Counted from the stretch's first letter, positions 45,585-54,476 are shown. The stretch is 64,000 bases of DNA from Streptomyces tropicalis (GCF_029269835.1 NZ_JARJBB010000004.1:434001-498000); one strand, 5' to 3'. Notes: a model not told the origin generated them from the letters alone. Numbers and translations are program-made.

Positions 45585-48023
45585 ATGGGCCTGAGCGACA
45601 TGGCGTACCCACACCGGATCGATCCGTTCGGGATCACGTCCGCCGCCGTGGTCCTGGTGGACGCGCGCGGCCTGATCCACTACTGGAACCGCAGGGCGCA
45701 GACCCTCCTCGGCCACCCCGCCGCCCATGTCCTCGGCCGGCCGGTGACCTCCGTCCTGGCCGGCGAGGACGCGCTGGCGTCCTTCATCGCCGGGCGCCGC
45801 CGGGTCGGCGACGGCTGGGAGGGCGTGATCACGGCACGCCACCGGGCGGGCCACCGCGTCGACCTGGCCGTACGCACCTGCCCCCTGAGCAACGGCCACG
45901 GCGCCCGCTGGCTGGCGGTCGCCTGCGAGGTCACCGCCCTGCGCGGCTGGGAGCTCGACCAGGCGCTGGTGCGGGGCCTGCTGGAGGAGTCCGCCCTCGG
46001 CGTCGGCGTCCTCGACACCGACCTGCGCTTCCACCGGATCAACCGGGTGCTGGCCGGCATGGAGGGCCTCCTGCCCGCCGGCCGTCCCGGCCCGGAGACC
46101 GCCGGCCCGCACCCGGTCCCGCCCACCGTGGAGGCCCAGGCCCGGCAGGTGCTGATGTCCGGGCGGGTGCCGCTCGCCGTGGAGCAGGTGGCGGCGCCCC
46201 GGGGGGACCAGGAGGACGCCGAGCGGGGCCATCTCCGACTGCGCTCCTCGTTCCCGCTCCGGGACCCGGACGGGAAGATGCTCGGGGTGTGCCACACCGC
46301 GGCCGCCTTCACCGTCGAGGACCGGGCCCGCGAGCGGCTCACCCTGGTCAACGAGGCGGGTCAGCGCATCGGCACCTCCCTGGACCTGCACCGCACCGTG
46401 CACGAGCTGGGCGAGGTCCTGGTGCCCCAGCTCGCCGACTTCGCCGCCGTCGACCTCTTCGAGGGCGTCCTCACGGCCAAGGAGCTCACCGCTCGGCAGC
46501 TGACCGGCGACACACTCCAGCGAGCCGCCCACCTGTCCATCCACCAGGACCTGCCCGAGGCCGTCGTCGCGCTCGGGGAGCCGGCCGCCTACCCGGCCCA
46601 GTCCCCCCAGCGGCGCTGCCTCACCACCGGCCGCACGGTCCGCGACCCCGTCCTGGACCCCTCGACCTGGTGGCTCTCCGGGGACTCCCAGCGCCGGACC
46701 CGCCTGGAGACACTCGGCGTGCACTCGCACCTGACCGTGCCCCTGCGGGCACGTGGCGTCACCATGGGCGTCGTCACGCTGCTCCGGTGGGAGAACCAGC
46801 AGGCCTTCGACGAGGACGACCAGCTCCTCGTCGAGGAACTGGTGGCCCGCGCGGCCGTGTGCGTGGACAACGCCCGCCGGTTCGCCCGCGAGCACGACGC
46901 GGCACTCGCCCTGCAGACCAGCCTGCTGCCCCCCGACGTGCCCGAGCACACCGCGGTCGACGTCGCGTTCCGCTATCTGCCCACCGACGCGGAGGCAGGC
47001 GTCGGCGGCGACTGGTTCGACGTCATCCCGCTCTCCGGCGCCCGGGTCGCCCTGGTCGTCGGGGACGTCATCGGGCACGGCATCCACGCCGCGGCCAGCA
47101 TGGGCCGGCTGCGGGCCGCCGTGCAGACCCTGGCCGACCTGGACCTGCCCCCCGACGAACTCCTCGCCCACGTCGACGACCTGGTGCTGCGCCTCGCGGA
47201 GGAGGCGGAGGCGGCCCCGGGCGGGCCGAAGGTCATCGGCGCGACCTGCGTGTACGCCGTGTACGACCCGATCTCGCGCCGCCTCCAGGTGGCCCGCGCC
47301 GGCCACCCGAGCCCCGCCATCGCCCACCTCACCCAGCCCGTGGAATACCCCGACATCCCCGCCGGACCGCCGCTCGGCCTGGGCGGCCTGCCCTTCGAGT
47401 CGGCCGAGCTGGAGGTGGAGGAGGGCAGCGTCATCGCGCTCTACACGGACGGCCTCATCGAGGCGTCCGACCGCGACGTCGACGTGGGCTTCGAGCGGCT
47501 CTCCTTCGCCCTGGCCCACCCGGACCGGCCGCTGGAGGAGATCTGCGACACGATGGTCCGCATCCTGCTGCCGGACCATCCGCCCGACGACGTCGCCTTC
47601 CTCGTCGCGCGCACCCGTGCGCTCAGCCCCGACCTCGTGGCCACCTGGGAGGTGCCCCCGGACCCGGCCGCCGTGCAGGAGGCCCGCGGCAACACCGCCC
47701 GGAAAGTGGCCGAATGGGGCCTGGACGACTGCGCGTTCACCGCCGAACTCGTGGTGAGCGAGCTGGTGACCAACGCGATCACCCACGCCTGCGGGCCCAT
47801 CACGCTCCGCCTCATCAACGAACGGCACCTCATCTGCGAGGTGTCGGACGGCGGGAGCACGTCACCCCACCTGCGCCGGGCCCAGGCCACCGACGAGGGC
47901 GGGCGGGGACTCTTCCTGGTCGCCCAGGTCGCCCAGCGCTGGGGCACGCGCTACACGCCCACGGGCAAGACGATCTGGGCCGAACTCCAACTCCCGCCCC
48001 CGGCGGGGCGCGCCACGGCCTGA
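45585..48023 (+). CDS. Soluble PAS/GAF SpoIIE phosphatase with anti-sigma kinase domain
   Basis: An 812-residue protein, paralogue of the 38183 gene without the membrane Cache region. Two PAS-like domains (residues 10-115, 130-245), GAF (265-430; FAAVDLFEG...RWENQQAFDED), PP2C/SpoIIE (455-650; GGDWFDVIPLSGARVALVVGDVIGHG) and HATPase_c_2 (670-800; FTAELVVSELVTNAITHA; DEGGRGLFLVAQ). The start at ATG 45585 gives MGLSDMAYP; ATG 45600 is an alternative. It probably modulates an anti-sigma antagonist for a stress sigma factor. Confidence 0.92.
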   Translation: MGLSDMAYPHRIDPFGITSAAVVLVDARGLIHYWNRRAQTLLGHPAAHVLGRPVTSVLAGEDALASFIAGRRRVGDGWEGVITARHRAGHRVDLAVRTCPLSNGHGARWLAVACEVTALRGWELDQALVRGLLEESALGVGVLDTDLRFHRINRVLAGMEGLLPAGRPGPETAGPHPVPPTVEAQARQVLMSGRVPLAVEQVAAPRGDQEDAERGHLRLRSSFPLRDPDGKMLGVCHTAAAFTVEDRARERLTLVNEAGQRIGTSLDLHRTVHELGEVLVPQLADFAAVDLFEGVLTAKELTARQLTGDTLQRAAHLSIHQDLPEAVVALGEPAAYPAQSPQRRCLTTGRTVRDPVLDPSTWWLSGDSQRRTRLETLGVHSHLTVPLRARGVTMGVVTLLRWENQQAFDEDDQLLVEELVARAAVCVDNARRFAREHDAALALQTSLLPPDVPEHTAVDVAFRYLPTDAEAGVGGDWFDVIPLSGARVALVVGDVIGHGIHAAASMGRLRAAVQTLADLDLPPDELLAHVDDLVLRLAEEAEAAPGGPKVIGATCVYAVYDPISRRLQVARAGHPSPAIAHLTQPVEYPDIPAGPPLGLGGLPFESAELEVEEGSVIALYTDGLIEASDRDVDVGFERLSFALAHPDRPLEEICDTMVRILLPDHPPDDVAFLVARTRALSPDLVATWEVPPDPAAVQEARGNTARKVAEWGLDDCAFTAELVVSELVTNAITHACGPITLRLINERHLICEVSDGGSTSPHLRRAQATDEGGRGLFLVAQVAQRWGTRYTPTGKTIWAELQLPPPAGRATA

Positions 48024-48044
48024 GCGGCGGGCGCCGGCCGCCGC
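48024..48044 (+). terminator. Putative terminator after the second SpoIIE gene
   Basis: GCGGCGG / CCGCCGC 7-bp stem with a 7-nt loop begins right after the stop codon. Confidence 0.5.
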
Positions 48045-48268
48045 CCGCGTCCCCCACCGGGCACGGATCCGTCCGGCCCGGGTTCGCCGTCCGGTCCGGG
48101 GAATTCGCCCCGCCGACTCTCCGGTCGCGGGCGATCGCGCCGGACCGCCCGCCGTGCGGCCTGCGCGGCGACACCGCGCCGCCCCCGGGAGAACCTCCGG
48201 GCACCGCGGAAGGCCTCGGGAATCCTCGGGAAATCCCGCAAACCGCCATCCCATTCGGGCCCGCGCCC

Positions 48269-48295
48269 GTATCGGATACGTGGCACGAGCCACGT
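48269..48295 (+). promoter_or_regulatory. Two adjacent palindromes upstream of the His-rich peptide
   Basis: GTATCGGATAC (48269-48279, 5-bp arms) abuts ACGTGGC-ACGA-GCCACGT (48278-48295, 7-bp arms). The second ends 21 nt before the ATG. They could be operators or an mRNA hairpin. Confidence 0.45.
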
Positions 48296-48316
48296 GGCAC
48301 CCGCAGGAGGCACACG

Positions 48317-48469
48317 ATGGCGATCTTCAAGGATCTCTTCCCGGCCAGGCACCGTGACCACGGGGACGAAGGGACCTCGGGACACGACGACACCTCGATG
48401 GGGGAGGGGCGGCACCACCACCGGCACGACGACGAGCGCCGCGACCGCCGGTTCCGCGACCACCGATGA
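48317..48469 (+). CDS. Small His/Asp/Arg-rich protein
   Basis: A 50-residue peptide from ATG 48317 with GGAGG 7 nt upstream. It has MAIFKDLFPARHRDHGDE then clustered His/Asp/Arg (GEGRHHHRHDDERRDRRFRDHR). The strong RBS and palindromic upstream region support a real gene. It may bind metal or nucleic acid; it has no recognised family. It is only 67 bp from the ABC transporter gene. Confidence 0.7.
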   Translation: MAIFKDLFPARHRDHGDEGTSGHDDTSMGEGRHHHRHDDERRDRRFRDHR

Positions 48470-48535
48470 GGACCGGGCGGGCCGGTCTGCCGGGGGAACC
48501 GGTCCGCCCCGTCGCCCGTCCGGGGAGTCAACCCC

Positions 48536-50404
48536 ATGCCGAGCCTCCCGCGCTCCCTCCCGTGGTGGCCGCCGCCGGTCCGCGAGGACGGTGAAGCCGT
48601 CGTCGCGGCCGCGCCGGCGCTGTCGCCGCGCACGGTGTTCCGGCGGTTCTGGCCCTACACCCGCGGCCGCCGCGTCTGGCTGGTGCCGCTGCTGCTGTTC
48701 AGCCTGCTCGGCCCCGTCGTCGACGCGGCCGAGCTGTGGCTGTTCAAGCTCGTGGTCGACGACGTGCTCGTCCCGCGCGACCTCCGGCCGTTCCTGTGGA
48801 TCGCCCCGGTCTACCTCGGCCTCGTCGTCGCCTCCGGCCTGCTCGGCTACGCCGACGACATGACCTCGGCCTGGGTCGGCGAGAACTTCCTGCTCGATGT
48901 GCGCGCCGACGTCTTCCGCCACGTCCAGGGGCTGTCCCCCGGCTTCTTCGAGCGGCGCCGGCTCGGCGACGTGCTGTCCCGGGTGACCGGCGACGTCGAC
49001 GCCGTCGAGACCTTCCTGCTGTCCGGGGTGGCGACCGGCCTCTACCACGTCGTCCGGCTCGGAGTCTTCCTCGGGCTGCTCTTCTACCTCCGCTGGGACC
49101 TCACCCTGCTGGCCCTGTTCGTCGTGCCGCTGTTCTTCTGCGCCGCCCGGCACTTCTCCCGCCTGATCAAGGACGCGTCACGCGAGCGCAGACGTCGCAC
49201 CGGTGCGCTCGGTGCCGTCGCCGAGGAGTCGCTCGGCAACGTGACCCTGGTGCAGGCGTACAACCGGCAGGACTGGGAGGCGCGGCGCTTCGACCGAGAG
49301 AACACCGGCCGGTTCCACGCCGCGCTGGCCGCCACCCGCATCCGTGCCCTCTACGGCTCGCTCGTCGAGGTCGTCGAAGTCACCGGGGCCCTCGCCGTCA
49401 TGGGCCTCGGCACCTGGGAACTGGCCCGGGGACAGCTGACGCTGGGCGGCCTCCTGGTGTTCCTCGTCCTGATCGGCAAGCTCTACGGCCCGATCCGCGG
49501 TCTCTCCCGCCTGGGCAACACCTTCTACGCCGCGTCCGCCTCGGCGGAGCGGATCCTCGAACTGCTGGACCAGCGGCCCCAGGTGACCGAGTCCCCGGGC
49601 GCCCGGCGGACCGGCCGGGTACGCGGCGACGTCGTCCTCGACGGCGTGACCTTCACCTACCCCGGCACCTCCCGGCCCGCCCTGTCCGACGTGTCCCTCC
49701 ACGCCGCCCCGGGGGAGACCGTGGCCCTCGTCGGAGCCAGCGGGGCGGGCAAGTCCACGGTGGCGAAACTGCTCCTGCGCTTCTACGACCCCGACCGTGG
49801 CGCGGTCCTGCTGGACGGGACGGACCTGCGCGAGCTGCTGCTCGGCGACGTCCGGGAGAGCGTCGCCGTGGTCCTGCAGGAGACGCTCGTCCTCCACGGC
49901 ACCGTACGGGAGAACATCGCCTACGGCCGCCCCGGCGCGACCCGCGAGGAGATCGTCGCCGCGGCCCGCGCGGCCGACGCCCACGACTTCGTCGAACGGC
50001 TCCCGGACGGCTACGACACCCTCGTCGGCCGGCACGGCCGGACCCTCTCGGGCGGCCAGTGCCGGCGGCTGGCCATCGCCCGCGCGATGATCCGCGACGC
50101 CCCCGTGCTGCTCCTGGACGAACCGACCACCGGCCTCGACACGGAGTCCGGCCGGCGCGTCATGGAACCGCTGCGCCGCCTGATGGCCGGGCGGACCACC
50201 ATCGTCGTCTCGCACCACCTGCTGACCGTCCGCGACGCCACCCGCATCGTGGTCCTCGACGACGGCCGCGTCGCCGAGTGCGGCACGCACGCCGAACTCC
50301 TCCGCCGGGACGGCGTGTACGCCCGGCTGCACCGCCTTCGCCCCCGGCCCGGTGCCCCAGCGGCCGTGGCCGCGGACCCGCCGCCGGACAGGGTGCCGTC
50401 GTGA
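48536..50404 (+). CDS. ABC exporter, fused membrane and ATPase domains
   Basis: A 622-residue half-transporter. Six transmembrane helices lie in residues 45-330 (type I exporter fold). ATPase: Walker A GASGAGKST, Q-loop region VVLQETLVLHGT, signature LSGGQCRRLAIARAM, Walker B VLLLDEPTTGLD and H-loop VVSHHLLT. Signature position +1 is Cys instead of the usual Gln, and D-loop Asp is present. It would homodimerise. The GTG of the kinase gene overlaps its stop, so the two are translationally coupled. The cargo is unknown. Confidence 0.92.
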   Translation: MPSLPRSLPWWPPPVREDGEAVVAAAPALSPRTVFRRFWPYTRGRRVWLVPLLLFSLLGPVVDAAELWLFKLVVDDVLVPRDLRPFLWIAPVYLGLVVASGLLGYADDMTSAWVGENFLLDVRADVFRHVQGLSPGFFERRRLGDVLSRVTGDVDAVETFLLSGVATGLYHVVRLGVFLGLLFYLRWDLTLLALFVVPLFFCAARHFSRLIKDASRERRRRTGALGAVAEESLGNVTLVQAYNRQDWEARRFDRENTGRFHAALAATRIRALYGSLVEVVEVTGALAVMGLGTWELARGQLTLGGLLVFLVLIGKLYGPIRGLSRLGNTFYAASASAERILELLDQRPQVTESPGARRTGRVRGDVVLDGVTFTYPGTSRPALSDVSLHAAPGETVALVGASGAGKSTVAKLLLRFYDPDRGAVLLDGTDLRELLLGDVRESVAVVLQETLVLHGTVRENIAYGRPGATREEIVAAARAADAHDFVERLPDGYDTLVGRHGRTLSGGQCRRLAIARAMIRDAPVLLLDEPTTGLDTESGRRVMEPLRRLMAGRTTIVVSHHLLTVRDATRIVVLDDGRVAECGTHAELLRRDGVYARLHRLRPRPGAPAAVAADPPPDRVPS

Positions 50405-51342
50405 CCGGCGTGCCCGCATCCGCCCCGACCCCGGACCCGGCCCCCGCGCTGGACCCGGGCGACCGGCCCGCACCGGGATACGAGGTCCTCGGCCACCTGG
50501 CACGCACCGGATGGCTCGACGTGTACGACGCCTGGAGCGAGGACCGGGCCTGTCGGTGCGTCCTGAAGACGGTGCGCCCCGACCGCCGCGACGAGGCGCC
50601 GCTGCGCGGGCGCCTGCTGCGCGAGGGCCGGTGGCTGTGCGCCTTCACCCACCCCCACCTGGTCCGCGGCTACGACGTGATCCGGACGCCGGACGCGCTG
50701 GTCGTCCTGGAGACGCTGACCGGGGAGACCCTCGCCCACCTGCTCCACCGGCTGCGGCGCCGGCCAGCCGCCACCGACGTGGCGCTCCTGGGCGTCCAGC
50801 TGTGCTCCGCGATCCACTACCTGCACGGCCGGGGCCTGCTCCACCTGGACCTCAAGCCGTCGAACGTCGTGGTCGAACGGGGCCACGCCAAGGTGCTCGA
50901 CCTGAGCGTGGCCCGGCCGCCGGGACCCGCGCCGCCCGGTCTCGGCACCCCCGCCCACCTGTCGCCCGAACAGGCCCGCGGCGGCGAGCTGTCGGCGGCG
51001 GCCGACGTGTGGGGCATCGGCGGCACCCTCTACGAGACGGCCGCCGGGGAGCCCCCGTTCGGCCGGTGGACGGCAACCGGCCCGGATGCGGTCGCGGGTG
51101 CCGGTGCCGGCGTGGGTCCGAGTGCGGGTCCGGGCGGCCGTGCGGGTGCGGCCGGCGGCGCCTCGGCCCGCGGCACGGACACCCCGTACCCGGACGGCCC
51201 CGCTCCGCCGCTCTCCGCCCGTCGGCGCCTGCCACGCGCCCTCGCCGACGCCGTCGACGCCTGCCTGAGCCCCGACCCGCGGCGGCGGCCGACGGTGCCC
51301 GAACTGGCCGCCGCCCTCGGCGCCGTGGCTCACCGGCCGTAG
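50401..51342 (+). CDS. Soluble Ser/Thr protein kinase with atypical activation motif
   Basis: A 313-residue protein from GTG 50401. ATP-site Lys in CVLKTVRP, catalytic HLDLKPSNVVV, metal site DLSVARPP (DLS replaces DFG), APE-like HLSPEQARGG, then a Gly/Ala-rich insert (about 230-260) in the C-lobe. The Gly loop is degenerate (ARTGWLDVYDAW). No transmembrane or PASTA domains, unlike PknB. Catalysis is plausible but weakly supported. Coupling to the ABC exporter suggests it regulates that transporter or its substrate. Confidence 0.85.
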   Translation: MTGVPASAPTPDPAPALDPGDRPAPGYEVLGHLARTGWLDVYDAWSEDRACRCVLKTVRPDRRDEAPLRGRLLREGRWLCAFTHPHLVRGYDVIRTPDALVVLETLTGETLAHLLHRLRRRPAATDVALLGVQLCSAIHYLHGRGLLHLDLKPSNVVVERGHAKVLDLSVARPPGPAPPGLGTPAHLSPEQARGGELSAAADVWGIGGTLYETAAGEPPFGRWTATGPDAVAGAGAGVGPSAGPGGRAGAAGGASARGTDTPYPDGPAPPLSARRRLPRALADAVDACLSPDPRRRPTVPELAAALGAVAHRP

Positions 51343-52130
51343 GCGCCCGCCGCGGACCCCGCCGCGCGGTCCGGACCGGCCGCCGGGAAGCGGGCGGTGG
51401 CGAGCACGGTCCCGTCCGCCGCGGTGATCCGTGCCCCGGCCACCGGCGCCGCGCCGATCGACACCGGGCCGCCCCAGTAGCCGTACCCGCGGTGCACGGT
51501 GAAGTCGCCGACCCGGAGCGTCCTGCCGTCGCCGCGCTCCAGCAGGCAGGTCACCCTGCCGGTGTACGGGGTGCCCGCGTCGGCCAGGTCCACGGACATG
51601 TAGACCCAGCCGGGCGTGCCCCGGTGGACGTAGATGTCGCCGACCGGCGTCCCCGCGGCCCGTGGCGACATCAGCGGCGCCTCCATCAGGTCGACCACCG
51701 ACGCGCCGGGCGCGGCCGGCCCGGCGACGGCGCCCTGGACCGCCGTGCCGACGGCCCACCCGCCGAACCCGAGGGCCAGCACCGCCGCGGTCGCCGCGGC
51801 GGCGATCCGCAGCCGCGGCCGCCGTCCGGCACCCGGCCACGGGAGACGGGACCCGGGCCGCCGTGCCGCGGCCCGCCGCCCCGCGTGCCCCGAGGCCTCC
51901 CGCATCAGAGCCTGCGCCACCCGGGTCTCGAAGCCGACCGGCGGCTCGCTGCCCGGCAGCAGCCCGATGAGCCGGTCGCCCACGAGCGTCAGCTGCTCGA
52001 CGTACTCCCGGCATCCGGGGCACCGGTCCAAATGGGCGACCGCCCCGGACCGCTCGCGGCCCGGCAGCACCCCGAGGGCCAGCTCGGCGCCGATCTCCCG
52101 CAGTCGTGCGCAGGTCATCTCAACAGTCAT
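51330..52130 (-). CDS. Anti-sigma factor with zinc motif (RskA-like)
   Basis: A 266-residue protein. N-terminal zinc-binding anti-sigma motif AHLDRCPGCREYVEQL (Hx3Cx2C, residues 33-45 region). A basic/proline-rich linker follows, one TM (about 108-128; IAAAATAAVLALGFGGWAVG) and an extracytoplasmic RskA-type C-terminal domain. Its start overlaps the sigma-factor stop by 11 nt, the usual sigma/anti-sigma order. Its 3' end overlaps the kinase gene's 3' end on the other strand by 13 bp. It would release the sigma factor on an external signal. Confidence 0.9.
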   Translation of the reverse strand: MTVEMTCARLREIGAELALGVLPGRERSGAVAHLDRCPGCREYVEQLTLVGDRLIGLLPGSEPPVGFETRVAQALMREASGHAGRRAAARRPGSRLPWPGAGRRPRLRIAAAATAAVLALGFGGWAVGTAVQGAVAGPAAPGASVVDLMEAPLMSPRAAGTPVGDIYVHRGTPGWVYMSVDLADAGTPYTGRVTCLLERGDGRTLRVGDFTVHRGYGYWGGPVSIGAAPVAGARITAADGTVLATARFPAAGPDRAAGSAAGAYGR

Positions 52131-52779
52131 GGCCGCCTCGCTCCGAGGGCGCGAGCGCGGTGCGCAGCTTGCCCATCGCCGTCCTGATGCGTGTCTTGGC
52201 CGTCCCCAACGGGATCGCCTCCCAGTCGGCGACCTCCTGGGCCGTCATGCCGTAGATCCCCGCCATCACCAGCGCCCGGGCCTGCTCGCGCGGCAGCCGC
52301 GCCACCGCGGCCCGCAGCCGCGTCGACGCCTCGTCGGCCAGCGCGTGCTGCTCGGGTGTCCGCCCGACGACGCCCAGGACGGCGTCCAGGTCCTCCGGCG
52401 CCACCGGCTCGGGCCGCCGTGAGCGGACGGCGTCGATGGCCAGGTTGCGGGCGATCGTGGTGAGCCAGGTCGTCACCGACCCACGCCGCGGATCGTAGAT
52501 CTGCGCGTGCCGCCACGCCCGCTCGAAGGTCTGCTGTGCGATGTCCTCGGCGAGCTGCGGATCCCCGGTGACGGCGACGGCGACCCCGAAGACCGTGTGC
52601 TGGAACCTCCGGACGAAGGTCACCGCTAGCTCCGGGTCGCCGGTGGCCAGCCCCGACAGCAGCGCCTCGTCCGGAAGGCGCCCCACGGGGAACCGGAACC
52701 TCTGCACACCGGTAGGTACGGTGCGTCCCCGCCCGGGGATTGCCCCGCCGCCACGGAAGACCCTGCCAGCCCCGGCCAC
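52120..52779 (-). CDS. ECF RNA polymerase sigma factor (SigK-like)
   Basis: A 219-residue protein. Sigma-2 region with FVRRFQHTVFGVAVAVTG, AEDIAQQTFERAWRHA and GSVTTWLTTIARNLAIDAVRSRR; sigma-4 region with LPREQARALVMAGIYGMTAQEVADWEAIPLGTAKTRIRTAMGKLR. I kept GTG 52779, behind GGCGAGAGG; GTG 52707 would give a 195-residue form and is equally plausible. It pairs with the downstream RskA-like anti-sigma gene. It likely controls its own operon. Confidence 0.9.
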   Translation of the reverse strand: MAGAGRVFRGGGAIPGRGRTVPTGVQRFRFPVGRLPDEALLSGLATGDPELAVTFVRRFQHTVFGVAVAVTGDPQLAEDIAQQTFERAWRHAQIYDPRRGSVTTWLTTIARNLAIDAVRSRRPEPVAPEDLDAVLGVVGRTPEQHALADEASTRLRAAVARLPREQARALVMAGIYGMTAQEVADWEAIPLGTAKTRIRTAMGKLRTALAPSERGGHDC

Positions 52780-52897
52780 CCTCTCGCCCCTCGACGATCA
52801 CGGCCCGGCCCCGGCCCCCGCCCGGGGCGCCTCCCCTCCATCATGCGGCGGCCGCGGCGGCCCCGCGGGGGAGCGAGCCGGGGCGCCGGCGGTCCGC

Positions 52898-53018
52898 TCA
52901 TCCGTGCCGGCGGAGGAACTCGGCGATCCCGGTGCGGGTCGGACGGTCCGGCAGGGGCGCAGGCCCGGCGTCGAGGAAAGCGGTGATCACCGCGCAGGCC
53001 CGCTCGTCGGTGTGGTCG
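52898..53018 (-). pseudogene. Truncated 3' end of an unknown gene
   Basis: A minus-strand frame DHTDERACAVITAFLDAG continuing to FLRRHG and a stop reads like the C-terminal 40 residues of a real protein with no start. It is cut exactly where transposase homology begins on the other strand. The parent family is not recognised. Confidence 0.5.
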
Positions 53019-53193
53019 AGGCCGCGGCGGCCGTCCGCCGAAGTTCGACCCCGGGGGCTACGAGGCGAGGCACGCGGTCGAGTGCGGCGTCGATCGTCTC
53101 GAAGGACACCGCGCCGTGGCCACGGGGTACGACCGGCTCGCGGTCCGCTACGAGGCGACCGTCCTCGTCGCGGCCGTCGACGACGGGCGGTGA
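53014..53193 (+). pseudogene. IS5-family transposase C-terminal fragment
   Basis: The plus-strand frame reads GGRPPKFDPGGYEARHAVECG, then a diverged RLEGHRAVATGYDRLAVRYEAT and a stop. This matches the C-terminal end of IS5-family transposases in actinomycetes. There is no N-terminal part, inverted repeat or target duplication I can see. It is a dead insertion-sequence remnant. Confidence 0.8.
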
Positions 53194-53345
53194 CCGGCGT
53201 CGCAGAGAGTGATCCAGTAGCGGCGCTCGCCCCCGATGTGGGTGCTGCGCACGTCTTCGAGGACGCCGCCCTAGCTCTCGATGGTGCGCGCCGAGCCGAT
53301 GTCGCCGTCGTCGCAGGTGAGGAGGACCTGGCCAGCCGGGCGACG
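53193..53345 (-). pseudogene. GNAT acetyltransferase C-terminal fragment with in-frame stop
   Basis: Minus-strand reading from about 53333 gives GQVLLTCDDGDIGSARTIES, a TAG stop (53271-53273), then GGVLEDVRSTHIGGERRYWITL. Both halves align with the C-terminal end of GNAT acetyltransferases in one frame. The N-terminal domain is missing. It is decayed. Confidence 0.75.
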
Positions 53346-53472
53346 TGACTCGCCCGCCGCTCCCCACGGAACGCGTTCCATGCCGTGCGCCCCGGGGAGC
53401 GGCACGAACCCCGGAGCTCAGAGGGCAGTTCAACACCTCTGGGACGTCGCTCCGGACGTCGGGAGGACGAGG

Positions 53473-53901
53473 CTAACGACTGCTGCCGGCCGACACCGGG
53501 GGAGTGGGGCTGCCGACCCGTAGAGGACGCGCCGGGCCGCCGACTGCCGTCGGGGGGGCCGGGACGGCGGCCGGCTCAGGCTCGCGGAGTTCGGCGAGGA
53601 GCTCGTTCCGGCCGGCGAGCAGCTCGGTGAGGATGCGGCGGGCGGCGCGCAGCAGTTCGGCGACGTCGCCGCCGGCGAGGGCGTAGCGGACCGTGGAACC
53701 CTCCCGGATGGACACCACGATGCCGGAACGGCGCAGCACGGCCAGCTGCTGCGACAGGCTCGACGGCTCGATCTCGATGTCGGCGAGCAGGTCCCGCACC
53801 GGTACGGGGCCGTGCTGCAGGAGTTCCAGGACCCGGATGCGCACGGGGTGTCCGAGCATGCGGAAGAACTCCGCCTTGGCCTGGTAGAGGGGGACTTGCA
53901 T
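53473..53901 (-). CDS. ArsR-family transcriptional regulator
   Basis: A 142-residue winged-helix protein from ATG 53901. The fold starts MQVPLYQAKAEFFRMLGHPVRIRVLELLQHGPVPVRDLL; the recognition helix is EPSSLSQQLAVLRRSGIV, followed by a wing EGSTVRYAL. There is no ArsR-type metal CxC site, so it is a non-metal or other-signal subtype. A ~35-residue Pro/Ala/Arg tail is unconserved. A 30-bp dyad lies about 140 bp upstream of the start. Confidence 0.88.
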   Translation of the reverse strand: MQVPLYQAKAEFFRMLGHPVRIRVLELLQHGPVPVRDLLADIEIEPSSLSQQLAVLRRSGIVVSIREGSTVRYALAGGDVAELLRAARRILTELLAGRNELLAELREPEPAAVPAPPTAVGGPARPLRVGSPTPPVSAGSSR

Positions 53902-54039
53902 GAGTGCTCGCTCCCTGCAGCGTCGGTGATGGACGTCGGGCCGGCGGCGGCGCCCCGAGGGACGCCGCCGCAGAACGTGCCCTGCCGGGCCGATCCTCGC
54001 CGCCCGGGACCGCGTGCATCCATGACTTGGAATCTTGCT

Positions 54040-54069
54040 GATGTGGTGACTTGAAGAAGTCTTCACATC
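54040..54069. promoter_or_regulatory. 30-bp dyad, likely ArsR operator
   Basis: GATGTG-gt-GACTT-gaag-AAGTC-tt-CACATC is an interrupted palindrome in a locally AT-rich island. It contains TGAAGA-AG-TCTTCA (54052-54065). The position between the ArsR gene and the roadblock gene's stop fits autorepression. Confidence 0.6.
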
Positions 54070-54101
54070 ATGGGCGCACGCCGCCCCGGCCCGACGCCGG
54101 C

Positions 54102-54476
54102 CTAGACCTCGAGGTGCTCCTCGACCCGTTTCAGCTGGAGCCGGGCCATCGCCAGGTTCGAGCGGGTCTTGTCGAGCACGAGGTACAGGAACAGGCCGTT
54201 TCCGTTGCGCCCGGTGACCAGGCGGATCAGGTGGTACTGCCCGCCGAGCGTGATGAGGATGTCCTCGATCTCGCTCTTCAGGCCCAGCTGTTCCATGGTG
54301 CGCACCTTGGCCCGGACGACGTCCGTGTTCCCGGCCGCGGCGATCGTCAGGTCCAGATCCTTGCCCCCGCCCAGCGTGCCCAGAGCCATGCCGCTGGTGT
54401 AGTCGACGACGGCCGCCCCCAGCGCCCCCTCCGTCGAGGTCATCATCTCCTTCAGCGACACTTCCACACTCGCCAT
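54102..54476 (-). CDS. Roadblock/LC7-domain protein
   Basis: A 124-residue protein from ATG 54476 behind GGGGAGGGG. One roadblock domain: EGALGAAVVDYTSGMALGTL, IEDILITLGGQYHLIRLV and a C-terminal LYLVLDKTRSNLAMARLQLKRVEEHL. These proteins act as scaffolds or regulators of small Ras-like GTPases; no partner GTPase or sensor gene is adjacent here. The longer frame upstream to 54617 is unconserved. Confidence 0.9.
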   Translation of the reverse strand: MASVEVSLKEMMTSTEGALGAAVVDYTSGMALGTLGGGKDLDLTIAAAGNTDVVRAKVRTMEQLGLKSEIEDILITLGGQYHLIRLVTGRNGNGLFLYLVLDKTRSNLAMARLQLKRVEEHLEV

